NCBI RefSeq assembly: GCF_007679325.1
Contig: NZ_VEGI01000001.1
Span: 868,001 to 932,000, forward strand
Origin: Arthrobacter sp. U41
GTDB lineage: Bacteria > Actinomycetota > Actinomycetes > Actinomycetales > Micrococcaceae
Direction: 5' to 3'
DNA length: 64,000 bases
Shown here: positions 38,794 to 48,458 of the stretch, in pieces
How the letters are laid out: the number at the start of each line of letters is the position of its first letter
Position numbering within the stretch: position 1 is the stretch's first letter
Notes under the pieces: model-generated
The model's input: the letters and a program-made list of their open reading frames with translations, nothing else
Databases searched by the model: none
What the model was told of the DNA's origin: nothing
Program-made: the position numbers and the translations under genes

Positions 38794-38845
38794 GACCAGA
38801 TTCCTGACGCCGCACCAGGCGACCCGCTTGCAGGGACAGGACAGC

Positions 38846-38875
38846 AATGGCCGCAGACCTCAGTCTGCGGCCATT
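38846..38875. terminator. Bidirectional hairpin between whiB1 and pdtaS
   Basis: A perfect 13-bp stem (38846-38858 with 38863-38875) and a 4-nt loop lie between two convergent stops. Confidence 0.8.
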
Positions 38876-38912
38876 CGCCGTTTAATCGCCGCCGCTGAAC
38901 CCTGCCGCGCGG

Positions 38913-40382
38913 CTACCGTTTGGCCAGGCTCAGGACAATCTGGACGTCCGTGCCGCCGCCTTCCCTGGCCTTCCACTGAATAGTCCCGCCCAGTTCGCTC
39001 ATCACCAGGGTGCGCACGATCTGCAGGCCGAGGCCCTCCACATACGGTGTCGCCGGGATGCCAACGCCGTCGTCCGCCACAGTCACGGTGAGCAGTTCCT
39101 CGCTGTCCTCGGTTTCGGAGCGGTCCGCGATCAGCCAGACGGTTCCGGTTCTGCCCTCCAGTCCGTGCTCGACGGCGTTCGTCACCAGCTCGTTGATCAC
39201 CAGGGCCAGCGGGGTGGCAAAATCGCTCGGCAGCTCGCCGAAGAGCCCCGAACGCGCCGTCTTCACCTGCTGCGACGGGGAGGCGACCTCGGCCGAGAGC
39301 CGGAACTGGCGGCCAATGAGCTCATCGAAGTCGACGCTCTGGGTCAGGCCCTGGGACAGCGTCTCGTGCACCAGGGCAATGGTGGCCACCCTGCGCATCG
39401 CCTGCTCAAGCCCCTGCTTGGCCTCATCGCTGACCATGCGCCGTGACTGCATCCGCAGCAGCGCAGCAACGGTCTGCAGATTGTTCTTCACCCGGTGGTG
39501 GATCTCGCGGATGGTGGCGTCCTTGGTCACGAGTTCCATCTCCCGCCGCCGCAACTCGGAGACATCACGGCACAGCACCAGAGCGCCAAAGCGCTGCTGT
39601 TCGTCACGTAAGGGAATCGCCCGCAGCGACAGGCTGACGCCGCGGGACTCGATTTCGCTGCGCCACGGCATGCGTCCCGTGACAACGAGCGGCAGGGTCT
39701 CATCCACCATGCGGCGGTCCTTTAGCAGTCCCGCGGTCACTTCGGCCAGGCTCCTGCCTTCGAGCGACTCGCCGTCGCCCAGCCGGCGGAACGCTGAGAC
39801 CCCGTTGGGGCTCGCGTACTGCACAATACCCTCGGCGTCGAGCCTGATGAGACCGTCACCGACGCGGGGCGCGCCGCGTCGGGAACCCGTGGGTGAGGCG
39901 AAGTCCGGCCACAGCCCGAGCGTCCCCATCCGCAGCAGATCGTAGGCGCACTGCCGGTAGGTCAGCTCAAGCCGCGACGGCATCCGGGAGCTGGAAAGGT
40001 CCATGTGGGTCGTGACGATGGCCAGCGTCCGGCCATTGCGGACCATCGGCACAGCCTCGACCCGGAGGGCCATGTCGCTGCTCCAGTTGGTCTCGTTGGA
40101 GCGCTCGATCGTGCGGCTCTCCCATGCCTTGTCGACCAGCGGCTTCAGGTCCGACCGGATCCCCTCCCCCACGAAGTCGGCGTGGAACACCGTGTGCGTG
40201 GTGGAGGGGCGGACGTGGGCCAGCGCCACGTAACCGAACTCGGGGTGCGGAAACCACAGCGCCAGGTCGGCGAACGCCAGGTCCGCGACCATCTGCCAGT
40301 CGCCGACGAGGAGGTGCAGCCACTCGGCATCCCCCGGCCCGAAATCAGCGTGCTCCCTGATAGGGTCCGTAAAGATTGCCAC
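38913..40382 (-). CDS. pdtaS: PdtaS-like sensor histidine kinase
   Basis: 489 residues, no membrane helix. An N-terminal GAF-like domain (about 1-150) and a PAS domain (about 175-280) precede a HisKA_2/HWE-type dimerisation box, REIHHRVKNNLQTVAALL (H295-H296). The ATPase domain has NELVTNAVEHGL and DDGVGIP. This matches mycobacterial PdtaS (Rv3220c), a cytosolic kinase whose partner PdtaR has an RNA-binding ANTAR output. No response regulator gene is adjacent here. Position next to whiB1 agrees with the mycobacterial order. Confidence 0.92.
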   Translation of the reverse strand: MAIFTDPIREHADFGPGDAEWLHLLVGDWQMVADLAFADLALWFPHPEFGYVALAHVRPSTTHTVFHADFVGEGIRSDLKPLVDKAWESRTIERSNETNWSSDMALRVEAVPMVRNGRTLAIVTTHMDLSSSRMPSRLELTYRQCAYDLLRMGTLGLWPDFASPTGSRRGAPRVGDGLIRLDAEGIVQYASPNGVSAFRRLGDGESLEGRSLAEVTAGLLKDRRMVDETLPLVVTGRMPWRSEIESRGVSLSLRAIPLRDEQQRFGALVLCRDVSELRRREMELVTKDATIREIHHRVKNNLQTVAALLRMQSRRMVSDEAKQGLEQAMRRVATIALVHETLSQGLTQSVDFDELIGRQFRLSAEVASPSQQVKTARSGLFGELPSDFATPLALVINELVTNAVEHGLEGRTGTVWLIADRSETEDSEELLTVTVADDGVGIPATPYVEGLGLQIVRTLVMSELGGTIQWKAREGGGTDVQIVLSLAKR

Positions 40383-40412
40383 TGCACCTCCAGTTGCGAC
40401 GCCGGCAGTTGC

Positions 40413-43400
40413 CTAGCGTCGGACGATTGACCTCAAGAGCCTCAATGCTACCGACAGCGAGGCCATGTCATCGGCCTCGAGGGCGTTCACTTCATCAAAC
40501 ATGCTCTTCGCCCGGCTCAACTGCTCAACATTCTGGCCTTCCCAAGCCGCGAGCCGTTCCTCTGCGGGCAATCCCGGAGTTGTCGCCTCCAGCACGGCCG
40601 TCGTCATGTCCGACACGGTCGAGTAGAGATCGTCACGGAGGGCGGCGCGGGCCAGGGCCTGCCAGCGGTCTTCCCTGGGCAGCTTGGTGATGCGCTCAAG
40701 CAGGGAGTCGGCATGGAACCGGTTGAACACCGTGTAGTAGACGTGTGCGATGTTCTCGACGGGTTCCGGGCTGACGTGCACAATCTTGGCGATGTCCAGC
40801 AGCACGAAGCTCTCGAACAGTTCCGCCCAGCGGTGGGCCAGGTCCTCGGGCAGTTCCCAGCCGCGCGCCTTCTCGAGCCATTCAGTCACCCGGGCACGGT
40901 CGTCGCCGCGCAGGTACTCCAGCAGGCGCGCCCGCATCGGATCCATCAGCGGCTTGAACTCACCCACGATCTCGGCAATGGGCCGGGCCGCGTTGCCCTG
41001 GCTCAGGACCCACCGCACGGCCCGGTCCAGGAGCCGGCGGATGTCCAGGTGGACGGTGCTCCAGTGTTCCGTCGGGAAGGACGCGGGCAGCTCGTTGAGT
41101 TCCCCGACCATGATGTCCAGTTCGTAGACTTCACGGAGCGCCACGAACGCCTTGGCGACAGCGGCCTCGGTGGCCGAGGTCTCCTCCATGGCGCGGAATG
41201 CGAAGGTGATGCCACCCATGTTGATCATGTCGTTCGCCACCACGGTCGCGATGATCTCGCGCCGCAGCGGGTGGGTGTCGAGGTCGGCGTCGAACCTGTC
41301 CTGCAACTGCTGCGGGAAGTAGGCCCGCAGGGTATCGCGGAACCACGGATCGTCGGCCAGGTCGCTGTCGCGCAGCGCCGAGGCGAGTTCGATCTTGGCG
41401 TAGGCGGCCAGCACGGACAGTTCGGGCGAGGTCAGGCCCTGGCCCTGTTCAAGCCGCTCATGAAGCGTCTCCGTGGTGGGCAGGGCTTCCAGATCGCGCT
41501 TCAGCCCTGCATTTTTCTCCAGCCAGTCCATCAACCGCTCGTAGCTGGGGCTCCATTCGGAAACCCGCATCCGGTCATTGAGCAGCAGGATGTTCTGGTC
41601 AATGTTGTCCTCGAGCACCAGGCGGCCGACTTCGTCGGTCATCGAGGCCAGGAACTCCGAACGCTCCGCGGGATCCAGCTTTCCTGCCGCGACCATCCGG
41701 TCCACGAAGATCTTGATGTTGACCTCGTGGTCGGAGCAGTCGACGCCGGCGGAGTTGTCGATCGCGTCGGTGTTCAGGATGACGCCCTGGAGGGCGGCCT
41801 CAATGCGGCCCCGCTGCGTCATGCCCAGGTTGCCGCCTTCACCGACCACCTTCACGCGCAGCTCCCGTCCGTCGACGCGGATGGAGTCATTGGCCTTGTC
41901 GCCCACCTCGGCGTTCGTTTCCGTGCTGGCCTTGACGTACGTGCCGATTCCGCCGTTGTAGAGCAGGTCGGCGGGGGCGAGCAGGATCGCGCGCAACAGT
42001 TCTGGCGGGCTGAGCCGGGTGGTTCCGTCGGGCAGCCCCAGCGCGGACCGGACCTGGGCCGAAACCGGGATGGACTTCGCTTGGCGGGCGAACACGCCGC
42101 CGCCTTCGCTGATCAGGTCCTTGTTGTAGTCGTCCCAGGAGGAACGGGGCAGCTCGAAGAGACGCTGGCGCTCGGCGAAGGAGACGGCCTCATCCGGGGT
42201 GGGGTCGAGGAAGATGTGCCGGTGGTCAAAGGCCGCGAGCAGACGGATGTGCTTCGAGAGCAGCATGCCGTTGCCGAACACGTCGCCTGACATGTCGCCA
42301 ACGCCGACCACCGTGAACGGCTCGGACTGCGTGTCCAGGTCCAGCTCGCTGAAATGGCGTTTGACCGACTCCCAGGCACCGCGCGCGGTGATGCCCATGG
42401 CCTTGTGGTCGTAGCCGACCGAGCCGCCGGACGCGAAAGCATCTCCCAGCCAGAACCCGTACTCCGCGGCCAGGCCGTTGGCGATGTCGGAGAATGACGC
42501 CGTGCCCTTGTCGGCCGCGACCACAAGGTAGGAATCGTCGTCGTCGTGCCGTACGACGTCGGCCGGCGGCACCAGCCGCTCGCCCTCCGGCGACGTGACG
42601 AGGTTGTCGGTGACGTCCAGCAGGCCACGGATGAACGTCTTGTAGCTTTCGACGCCCTCCGCCATCCAGGCGCTGCGGTCCGAGGCCGGGTCCGGGAGCT
42701 GCTTGGCGTAGAACCCGCCCTTGGCCCCGGTGGGCACGATCACGGCGTTTTTGACCGTCTGCGCCTTGACCAGGCCAAGGATTTCCGTGCGGAAATCCTC
42801 ACGGCGGTCAGACCAGCGCAGGCCACCGCGGGCCACCTTGCCGAACCGCAGGTGCACACCCTCGACCCGGGGCGAATAGACCCAGATCTCAAACATCGGA
42901 GTGGGGAACGGGAGTCCGTCAATAGCGGCCGGGTTCAGCTTGAAACTGAGGTGCGGCTTGTTCTGGTAGTAGTTGGTCCGCAGCGTCGCCAGGATGAGGT
43001 TCTTGAAGGTGCGCAGAACACGGTCGGCGTCGAGGGTTGCGACCTGTTCGATCGCCGCGTCCAGTCCGGCGAGGACCTCCTTCTGCCGGAGCCGGCGCTC
43101 GTCCTCGCCCAACGAAGGATCGAAGCGGGCCTCGAACAAGGCGCTGAGCCCGCGGTTGACATCGGGGTTGGCCAGCAGCGTGTCGGCCAGGAACCCGTAG
43201 GAGTTCGTGTTGCCCATCTGCCGCATGTACTTGGCGTAGGCGCGCAACACAACGACCTGGCGCCAGTGCATTCCCTCGCGCAGCACCAGCCGGTCGAAGC
43301 TGTCGGATTCGACGGCGCCGGACACTGCGGCACCGAAGGAATCCGCGAGCAGCTGCCCGGTTTTGATGGGGTCCACGCCCGCCGGGTACTTCAGGCCCAG

Positions 43401-45281
43401 GTCGTAGAGGAAGAAGTCACGGTGGTCCGACGTCTCGATCTCGAACGGGCGCTCGTCCAGGACCTCCAGGCCCAGGTTGTGGAAGAACGGCAGGATCTGG
43501 CTCAGGCTCTTGGGGTCCAGCATGTAGAGCTTGACCCGCGCGTCCTCTTCGAGCGTCGCACCGGCGCCCTGGGGCAGATAGACGTGGACGCCGGGCTGCT
43601 CCTGCACGGTCTCGCCGGCCCGCTCCGCGGCGGCTCCGTATTTCTCGAAGCGGGCGATGTCCTCGAGGGCATCCTCCACCTCATAGTCGACCCGGTAAGT
43701 CGCGGGGAAGGCCTCGGCCCACACGGCGGCAAGCTCCTTGGCGCCGTCGTCCTGAACGCCGCTCTCGGCGCGGGCATGCAGAACCTCCGCGATGCCCTCG
43801 CTCCACGAGCGGGCCGCCCGGACAAGGCGTTTTTCGAGGTCGTCGCTGTTGACGTTGCTGACGTCGGCATTCTTGGGAAGCCTGATCCGGAAGAAGAGCC
43901 GGGCCAGGGCGGACTCCGTCATCCGCGCCTCGTAGTCGATGGACACGGCGTCGAAGGTCTCGCGCAGCTCCTCCTCGATGCGCAGGCGCACATTCGTGGT
44001 GTACCGGTCACGCGGAAGGTAGACGAGGGCTGACATAAAACGCCCATAGATGTCCGGCCGGAGGAACAGCCGGGTCCGGCGGCGTTCCTGCAGCCGCTGG
44101 ATACCGGTGGCAATCGCGGCCAGATCAGGGACCTCGATCTGGAAAAGCTCATCCCGCGGGTAGGTTTCGAGGATCCCCAGCAGATCCTTGCCGGAGTGGG
44201 AGTCCGGCGGGAAGCCCGCGTCGCTCAGGACGGCGGCGACCTTTTCGCGGACCACCGGAATGTCGCGGACGGATCCGGCGTACGCGGTGGTGGCGAAGAG
44301 CCCGATGAAGCGGCGTTCACCGTTGACGTTGCCGGCGGCGTCGAAGCTTTTGACGCCGATGTAGTCCAGGTACGCGGAGCGGTGGACGGTGGAGCGGGAG
44401 TTGGCCTTGGTGATGACAAGCGCGCGCTTTTCCCGGGCCTTCCGCCGTCCGGCCTCGGTGAGGTGCTGGATCTGGTGCGGGGTGTCGGCTCCGCCACGCA
44501 GCAGCCCGAGGCCACTCTCCTCCCGGGGCTCCAGGACGTCCTCGCCGGATTCGTTCTTGAGGTCGTACTCGCGGTAACCGAGGAATGTGAAGTTCCCGTC
44601 ATCCAGCCAGCGGAGCAGCTCCTGGGCCTGGCGGAGTTCGGCGATCTGCGCGGGGTTGGCCAGCTTGTCGAGGTCCTCCGCGATCTGCAGTGCCTTGTGC
44701 CGCATTTTCGGCCAGTCTTCGACGGCGGCACGCACGCCGTCGAGCACACGGCCGATGCCCTCCACCAGCGCCGCGCGCTTCGCGTCGTTGACGCGGTCGA
44801 TTTCGACGGCGATCCAGGATTCCATGTGCGAGGCGTTGTCGCCCTGGGCGATCAGGTGCGAGAGATTCGGCATGGCAGCTGTGTCGCCGCTGGAGATGCC
44901 CAGGTGCGACGGCACCCGTGCCACCTTCACGAGTTCCCCGCTCTCGCGGTTGCGGGTCACGACGAACAGCGGGTGCATCACCAGGCGGATGGGGGACTTC
45001 TGCCGGACCAGTTCGGCGTTGACCGAGTCCACGAGGAAGGGCATGTCGTCGGTGACGATGTAGACGACGCTGCGGTCGGCCTCGTCGGCGATGGTGATGT
45101 TGGCGGTTCCCGGGAACCGGTGCGCCGCCGTGTCGCGGTGCGTCTGCGCCCGCGCGGCGAGCAGCTCCGCCGGATAGGCGCGGGCATCCTCTTCAGCCAG
45201 GTGCTCGTAGTAGTCCTTCAGGTAGCCTGCTCCGGCACCGATCGAAACGGGTTGATCCTCCACGCTGGACCCAGACGACAT
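40413..45281 (-). CDS. gdh2: Large NAD-dependent glutamate dehydrogenase
   Basis: About 1622 residues, the size of the large bacterial NAD-GDH class (M. tuberculosis Rv2476c, Streptomyces clavuligerus GdhA type). It oxidises glutamate to 2-oxoglutarate and ammonia. N-terminal ACT-like regulatory modules occupy roughly the first 700 residues. The catalytic domain shows FEARFDPSL, ARGGLRWSDRREDFRTEILGL and VPTGAKGGFYAKQLPDP with the active-site Lys. I chose ATG 45281 because GGAGG lies about 9 nt upstream. It is a single gene, separate from its neighbours. Confidence 0.95.
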   Translation of the reverse strand: MSSGSSVEDQPVSIGAGAGYLKDYYEHLAEEDARAYPAELLAARAQTHRDTAAHRFPGTANITIADEADRSVVYIVTDDMPFLVDSVNAELVRQKSPIRLVMHPLFVVTRNRESGELVKVARVPSHLGISSGDTAAMPNLSHLIAQGDNASHMESWIAVEIDRVNDAKRAALVEGIGRVLDGVRAAVEDWPKMRHKALQIAEDLDKLANPAQIAELRQAQELLRWLDDGNFTFLGYREYDLKNESGEDVLEPREESGLGLLRGGADTPHQIQHLTEAGRRKAREKRALVITKANSRSTVHRSAYLDYIGVKSFDAAGNVNGERRFIGLFATTAYAGSVRDIPVVREKVAAVLSDAGFPPDSHSGKDLLGILETYPRDELFQIEVPDLAAIATGIQRLQERRRTRLFLRPDIYGRFMSALVYLPRDRYTTNVRLRIEEELRETFDAVSIDYEARMTESALARLFFRIRLPKNADVSNVNSDDLEKRLVRAARSWSEGIAEVLHARAESGVQDDGAKELAAVWAEAFPATYRVDYEVEDALEDIARFEKYGAAAERAGETVQEQPGVHVYLPQGAGATLEEDARVKLYMLDPKSLSQILPFFHNLGLEVLDERPFEIETSDHRDFFLYDLGLKYPAGVDPIKTGQLLADSFGAAVSGAVESDSFDRLVLREGMHWRQVVVLRAYAKYMRQMGNTNSYGFLADTLLANPDVNRGLSALFEARFDPSLGEDERRLRQKEVLAGLDAAIEQVATLDADRVLRTFKNLILATLRTNYYQNKPHLSFKLNPAAIDGLPFPTPMFEIWVYSPRVEGVHLRFGKVARGGLRWSDRREDFRTEILGLVKAQTVKNAVIVPTGAKGGFYAKQLPDPASDRSAWMAEGVESYKTFIRGLLDVTDNLVTSPEGERLVPPADVVRHDDDDSYLVVAADKGTASFSDIANGLAAEYGFWLGDAFASGGSVGYDHKAMGITARGAWESVKRHFSELDLDTQSEPFTVVGVGDMSGDVFGNGMLLSKHIRLLAAFDHRHIFLDPTPDEAVSFAERQRLFELPRSSWDDYNKDLISEGGGVFARQAKSIPVSAQVRSALGLPDGTTRLSPPELLRAILLAPADLLYNGGIGTYVKASTETNAEVGDKANDSIRVDGRELRVKVVGEGGNLGMTQRGRIEAALQGVILNTDAIDNSAGVDCSDHEVNIKIFVDRMVAAGKLDPAERSEFLASMTDEVGRLVLEDNIDQNILLLNDRMRVSEWSPSYERLMDWLEKNAGLKRDLEALPTTETLHERLEQGQGLTSPELSVLAAYAKIELASALRDSDLADDPWFRDTLRAYFPQQLQDRFDADLDTHPLRREIIATVVANDMINMGGITFAFRAMEETSATEAAVAKAFVALREVYELDIMVGELNELPASFPTEHWSTVHLDIRRLLDRAVRWVLSQGNAARPIAEIVGEFKPLMDPMRARLLEYLRGDDRARVTEWLEKARGWELPEDLAHRWAELFESFVLLDIAKIVHVSPEPVENIAHVYYTVFNRFHADSLLERITKLPREDRWQALARAALRDDLYSTVSDMTTAVLEATTPGLPAEERLAAWEGQNVEQLSRAKSMFDEVNALEADDMASLSVALRLLRSIVRR

Positions 45282-45340
45282 CGACAAACGCCTCCATCAA
45301 GAAAATTCACGGCCGCTTCGTTGCGACCCTCATGGCGAGC

Positions 45341-46654
45341 CTAGTCCTTTGGTCGGCGCTTCGCTGTGGAAGAAAATACAGAGGATCCGCGATTTCGCTG
45401 GACGGGTGCACAAACCAGTGCGGCGATCGCCCGCCGTAGGGGCGAATCCGGGGCAGCCTCCAGCAGGAGGGATCCCGACAGCAGCGCCGCATCGGTCGAG
45501 ACCGGATCCGCCGGGAGGAAGCCCGACACAGGGACGGCAGGGCCGTACCGTTCCCACGCTTCGCGGAGCTGCCGCTCCGGGGCGCGTCCCACGGCGGACT
45601 GGCGGACCTTGTTTAGCACCACCTGCGGGGACACGTGCGGGACGGCCGATTCCAGCTCGGCGAGGCCACGGACCAGCCTCGGGACGCCAATCGAATCGGC
45701 TGCCCCGACAGCGAACACCGTGTCCGCCAGCTCAAGACTCCTCAGGGTCGCGGCGTTCCGGCGCGGCGCCATGGTGTCGAAGCTCAGCTCTTCATCGGAT
45801 TCAAGGCAGAATCCGGTATCGATGACGATCACCTCAGCTACCTGCCGCGCCCTGGCCAGGACAAGCGATAGGGCGGCGGCGCGGAGTTCAGTCCAGCGGT
45901 CCGCGCGGGTGATTCCGGTCAGCACATGGAAAGTGCCGGTTTTGGTGACCACCGGCACCGCCACCCTGAGCAAGGCCTCCTCATCGAGAAGACCCTGGTC
46001 CGCGAGGCGGCAGGCCTGCGCGAGCCCCGCCGCCTCGTCCAGCAGACCAAGCATGGCAGCAACGCTGGCACCGTAGCTGTCGGCATCCACCAACAGCACG
46101 GCATTTCCCTCGGCTGCCAGCTCTGCCGCCATATTGGCCGCAAGCATGGTCCGGCCCGGCGAACCGGCAGGGCCCCACACCGCAATGATCCGCCCCTCGG
46201 CGGACCGCTCCGGCCCCTCCGCGGCTGTTCCGTTTGACGGTCCGGGCGCGGGACCGCCTGCGGCCTGCCCCGGGTTGCCTCCCTGCCGGAGCCGGGGGCC
46301 CGCCCCGGCAAGCACTGCGACAGCGGCCTCGATGCGTCCGGCGAGGGCCGCGGCGTCGACCCCGGTCAGTTCGGCGGCCACACCGATGACCCCGAGCCGG
46401 GCCTGTTCCTCCGGGTTGTCGGTCAACGCGAGGACCACAACGCCGACGGCGGACAGCCGGTCGACCAGCGACGCCGTCAGTTCCTCGCTGCCCTCCGCCA
46501 CAACAGCGGCACGGGCCAGCCCGCCTTGGCAGGCCGCCAGAAGTTCCGCCAGTTCGTTGCACCGGCGCACCACGGATACCGGTCCGTGGAGCCGTTCCAG
46601 CCGGCCGACCAGGTCTTCGCGCGAGTCTCCGACGGTGACGACCGGGATGCTCAC
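45341..46654 (-). CDS. cpaE: CpaE/TadZ-like ParA/MinD-type pilus assembly protein
   Basis: 437 residues. An N-terminal receiver-like region (about 1-115) and a Gly/Pro-rich linker precede a MinD/ParA domain. The P-loop reads WGPAGSPGRTMLAANMA: both lysines of the deviant Walker A are missing, with Arg where the catalytic Lys would be. VLLVDADSYGASVAAMLGL is the second nucleotide motif. TadZ/CpaE proteins place Tad pilus machinery at poles and often have weakened ATPase motifs. Its GTG overlaps the CpaB-like stop (GTGA, 46651-46654), tying it to that gene. Confidence 0.82.
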   Translation of the reverse strand: MSIPVVTVGDSREDLVGRLERLHGPVSVVRRCNELAELLAACQGGLARAAVVAEGSEELTASLVDRLSAVGVVVLALTDNPEEQARLGVIGVAAELTGVDAAALAGRIEAAVAVLAGAGPRLRQGGNPGQAAGGPAPGPSNGTAAEGPERSAEGRIIAVWGPAGSPGRTMLAANMAAELAAEGNAVLLVDADSYGASVAAMLGLLDEAAGLAQACRLADQGLLDEEALLRVAVPVVTKTGTFHVLTGITRADRWTELRAAALSLVLARARQVAEVIVIDTGFCLESDEELSFDTMAPRRNAATLRSLELADTVFAVGAADSIGVPRLVRGLAELESAVPHVSPQVVLNKVRQSAVGRAPERQLREAWERYGPAVPVSGFLPADPVSTDAALLSGSLLLEAAPDSPLRRAIAALVCAPVQRNRGSSVFSSTAKRRPKD

Positions 46655-47295
46655 CGGCCTGCACCGCCCGGGTTCCAGACCACGGAGATTTTTGCCTTGT
46701 TGGCTTGCGCGCCCAGCAGCTTCGGCATCTGCTCGTCCGCAACCAGCACCATCACGACGGTGGACCGGGCGGACCCCAGGGCGCTGCTGCCGGGCGTGAT
46801 CTGGGCAATTTCCGCGCCGGGCAACAGCAGGGCCGGCTGGCTGAAGCCGTTCCGGGTGTCCGGCAGCGCCACCCAGACGTCCACCCGGGAGCCCGCAACC
46901 GCCTGGGACGGCAACGACTCCTCGATGGTGACGGCGACCGGCTTGCGGTCCAGGCCGTCCGGCTGCCCGAAGCTCCCGCGGGGCACCAGCTGGTCCTTGC
47001 CGATTCTCTGGATGGCAACGAGCCCTTCCCCCAGACCGTTCGACGGCGTCAGATAGTGCTGCTCGACGTCGCCCAGGCGGACCCTCACGCGGCTCAGTTT
47101 GTCCACAGTCAGCTTTTCTCCCACCGCGATCGCTTCCCGGGCGGTGTATGCCTCGGCGGTCTGGTCCGCGGCTCCGACCAAGGAAACAACCCCCACGACG
47201 GAGGCCAGGACGAGCAGAATGCCAACGAGGAGCTTGGGATCTTTCCAGGAAGGCTTCTTCAGCCGCGCCCCGCCGGCCACCGTGCTCGAACTCAT
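46651..47295 (-). CDS. cpaB: CpaB/RcpC-like SAF-domain pilus assembly protein
   Basis: About 214 residues. One N-terminal membrane anchor (about 22-42) is followed by a SAF domain beginning ADQTAEAYTAREAIAVGEKL and containing AVTIEESLPSQAVAGSRVDVW. CpaB/RcpC proteins sit in the periplasm or wall side of Tad systems. I chose ATG 47295, with GGGGGGAG about 7 nt upstream. The open frame to 47493 is noise. It forms a two-gene operon with the CpaE-like gene and diverges from the HTH gene. Confidence 0.85.
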   Translation of the reverse strand: MSSSTVAGGARLKKPSWKDPKLLVGILLVLASVVGVVSLVGAADQTAEAYTAREAIAVGEKLTVDKLSRVRVRLGDVEQHYLTPSNGLGEGLVAIQRIGKDQLVPRGSFGQPDGLDRKPVAVTIEESLPSQAVAGSRVDVWVALPDTRNGFSQPALLLPGAEIAQITPGSSALGSARSTVVMVLVADEQMPKLLGAQANKAKISVVWNPGGAGR

Positions 47296-47443
47296 GCGCC
47301 TGCTCCCCCCGTAGTCGCCGCCCGACGCTGACCGGGCATCATCATTGTTGCGCCTTAGCGCCCTGACGGGAAGCCTCGGAAACAAAGAAGTGCAAACTGT
47401 GGATAACAGCCTCAGATGGAGCCATCGGTGGCAAAATGGTGTT

Positions 47444-47659
47444 ATGCCCCGATTCCTGACCCTGGCCGATGTCGCAGAGCAGCTCCAGATCAATGCCCCG
47501 GCCGCCTACGCACTGGTACGCAGCGGTGAACTCAAGGCCATCCAGGTGGGAGGCCGCGGTCAGTGGCGTGTCGAGGAGAAGATGCTCGAGCAGTACATCG
47601 AGGAGCGGTACGCGGAAGCAAGCCGGATGATCGAAGAGGCCAAGTCCAAGACCCGCTGA
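47444..47659 (+). CDS. Excisionase/AlpA-type helix-turn-helix protein
   Basis: 71 residues: a winged helix-turn-helix of the MerR/excisionase type (LTLADVAEQLQINAPAAYAL as recognition helices, IQVGGRGQWRVEEKMLEQYI as wing) and a charged C-terminal helix. This small family is widespread and chromosomal in Actinobacteria, so no phage origin is implied. The upstream 148 nt are shared with the divergent cpaB promoter. It might regulate that operon; there is no direct evidence. Confidence 0.8.
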   Translation: MPRFLTLADVAEQLQINAPAAYALVRSGELKAIQVGGRGQWRVEEKMLEQYIEERYAEASRMIEEAKSKTR

Positions 47660-47729
47660 ACCGGCCGTTCTGAGCCGGCCGTGCCGCGGGCGGTCCCGCC
47701 ATTGCCCTGGCGGCCCTCTGGTCTGATGC

Positions 47730-48302
47730 CTAGGTGCCCGGAGTCCGGGCCGACCTGATTCCCGCCAGCGCTGCCAAGGGAATGGTCTCCAACTGCCGGA
47801 CGTTGGCCGCCCTTCGCTCCTCGCCATCTCCGGTGACCGCCAAATCGAAGTAGTCGCGCCCCACCCGGTCAATCACGCCGTGGAGGGTCGTCTCCCCCGC
47901 CGGGCCGCCCGCAATCAGGACAGCCAGGGCTGCGCGGTCCCGGGCCAGGCCGCGCAGGGCGCTGGCCAGGCCGAGCCGTTGGCGGACCTTGGACGGCTCG
48001 GGTACGGACAGCCGGGAAAGTCCGTGGTAACGGACTGCCGACGCGTAGGGAACCAACACCTGATGCCGGGGTTCGTCCAGCACCAGCGCCTGGCTGCCCG
48101 CGTGGCTAAGGGTCCCCTCGAACGTTGACCCGGACGCGAGCCGGACCGTAATCATCAGTCCCAGCGAGCCGCGCAGCCTGTCTGCGAGCTGGACCGCTGC
48201 CTCCTCCATCCGGGTGCGCTCCGTGATTTCCGCGTCGAGATCCCGGCGCTCCCCGGCGGCCAGTTGAGTCTCAAGATCGTCAAAGAGGGCATCCCAGCGC
48301 AT
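47730..48302 (-). CDS. Conserved actinobacterial protein of unknown function
   Basis: 190 residues, no signal peptide or membrane helix. An N-terminal acidic helix (DALFDDLETQLAAGERRDLD) leads to a beta-rich stretch (MITVRLASGSTFEGTLSHAG, HQVLVPYASAVRYH), then more helices and strands. The repeated short strands suggest a small barrel, perhaps Sm-like; that is a guess. It converges on the HTH gene and diverges from the LysM gene. ATG 48302 is used. Confidence 0.65.
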   Translation of the reverse strand: MRWDALFDDLETQLAAGERRDLDAEITERTRMEEAAVQLADRLRGSLGLMITVRLASGSTFEGTLSHAGSQALVLDEPRHQVLVPYASAVRYHGLSRLSVPEPSKVRQRLGLASALRGLARDRAALAVLIAGGPAGETTLHGVIDRVGRDYFDLAVTGDGEERRAANVRQLETIPLAALAGIRSARTPGT

Positions 48303-48458
48303 GCGTCAGCGTAGGCGCGGCGGTCTTCGCCGGTCAACCACAGTCTTTCCCATCCGCTATAGACAAAGGGACATAACAGGATCAAACTACTGTCAAAAGT
48401 ATTAAACGACATCAAACAGCATCTAATGACAGCCACTTCGATGTGAGGCAGGCAGAGA
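48303..48458. promoter_or_regulatory. AT-rich divergent promoter region
   Basis: The 156-nt gap between two divergent genes has a stretch (about 48355-48430) much richer in A and T than the rest of the window. It contains two ATCAAAC copies and -10-like boxes CTATAG (minus/plus) and TAATGA (plus). Exact promoters cannot be assigned. Confidence 0.4.

Noticed and set aside
40713-44033. Two long open frames (525 and 495 residues) on the plus strand
   Set aside because: They lie opposite the NAD-glutamate dehydrogenase gene, are rich in Val/Gly/His/Arg and show no domain. They are antisense shadows of a high-GC gene.
47444-47659. Excisionase gene as a sign of a prophage or integrative element
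   Set aside because: No integrase, attachment-site repeats or phage genes are nearby; this small HTH family is chromosomal in many actinobacteria.
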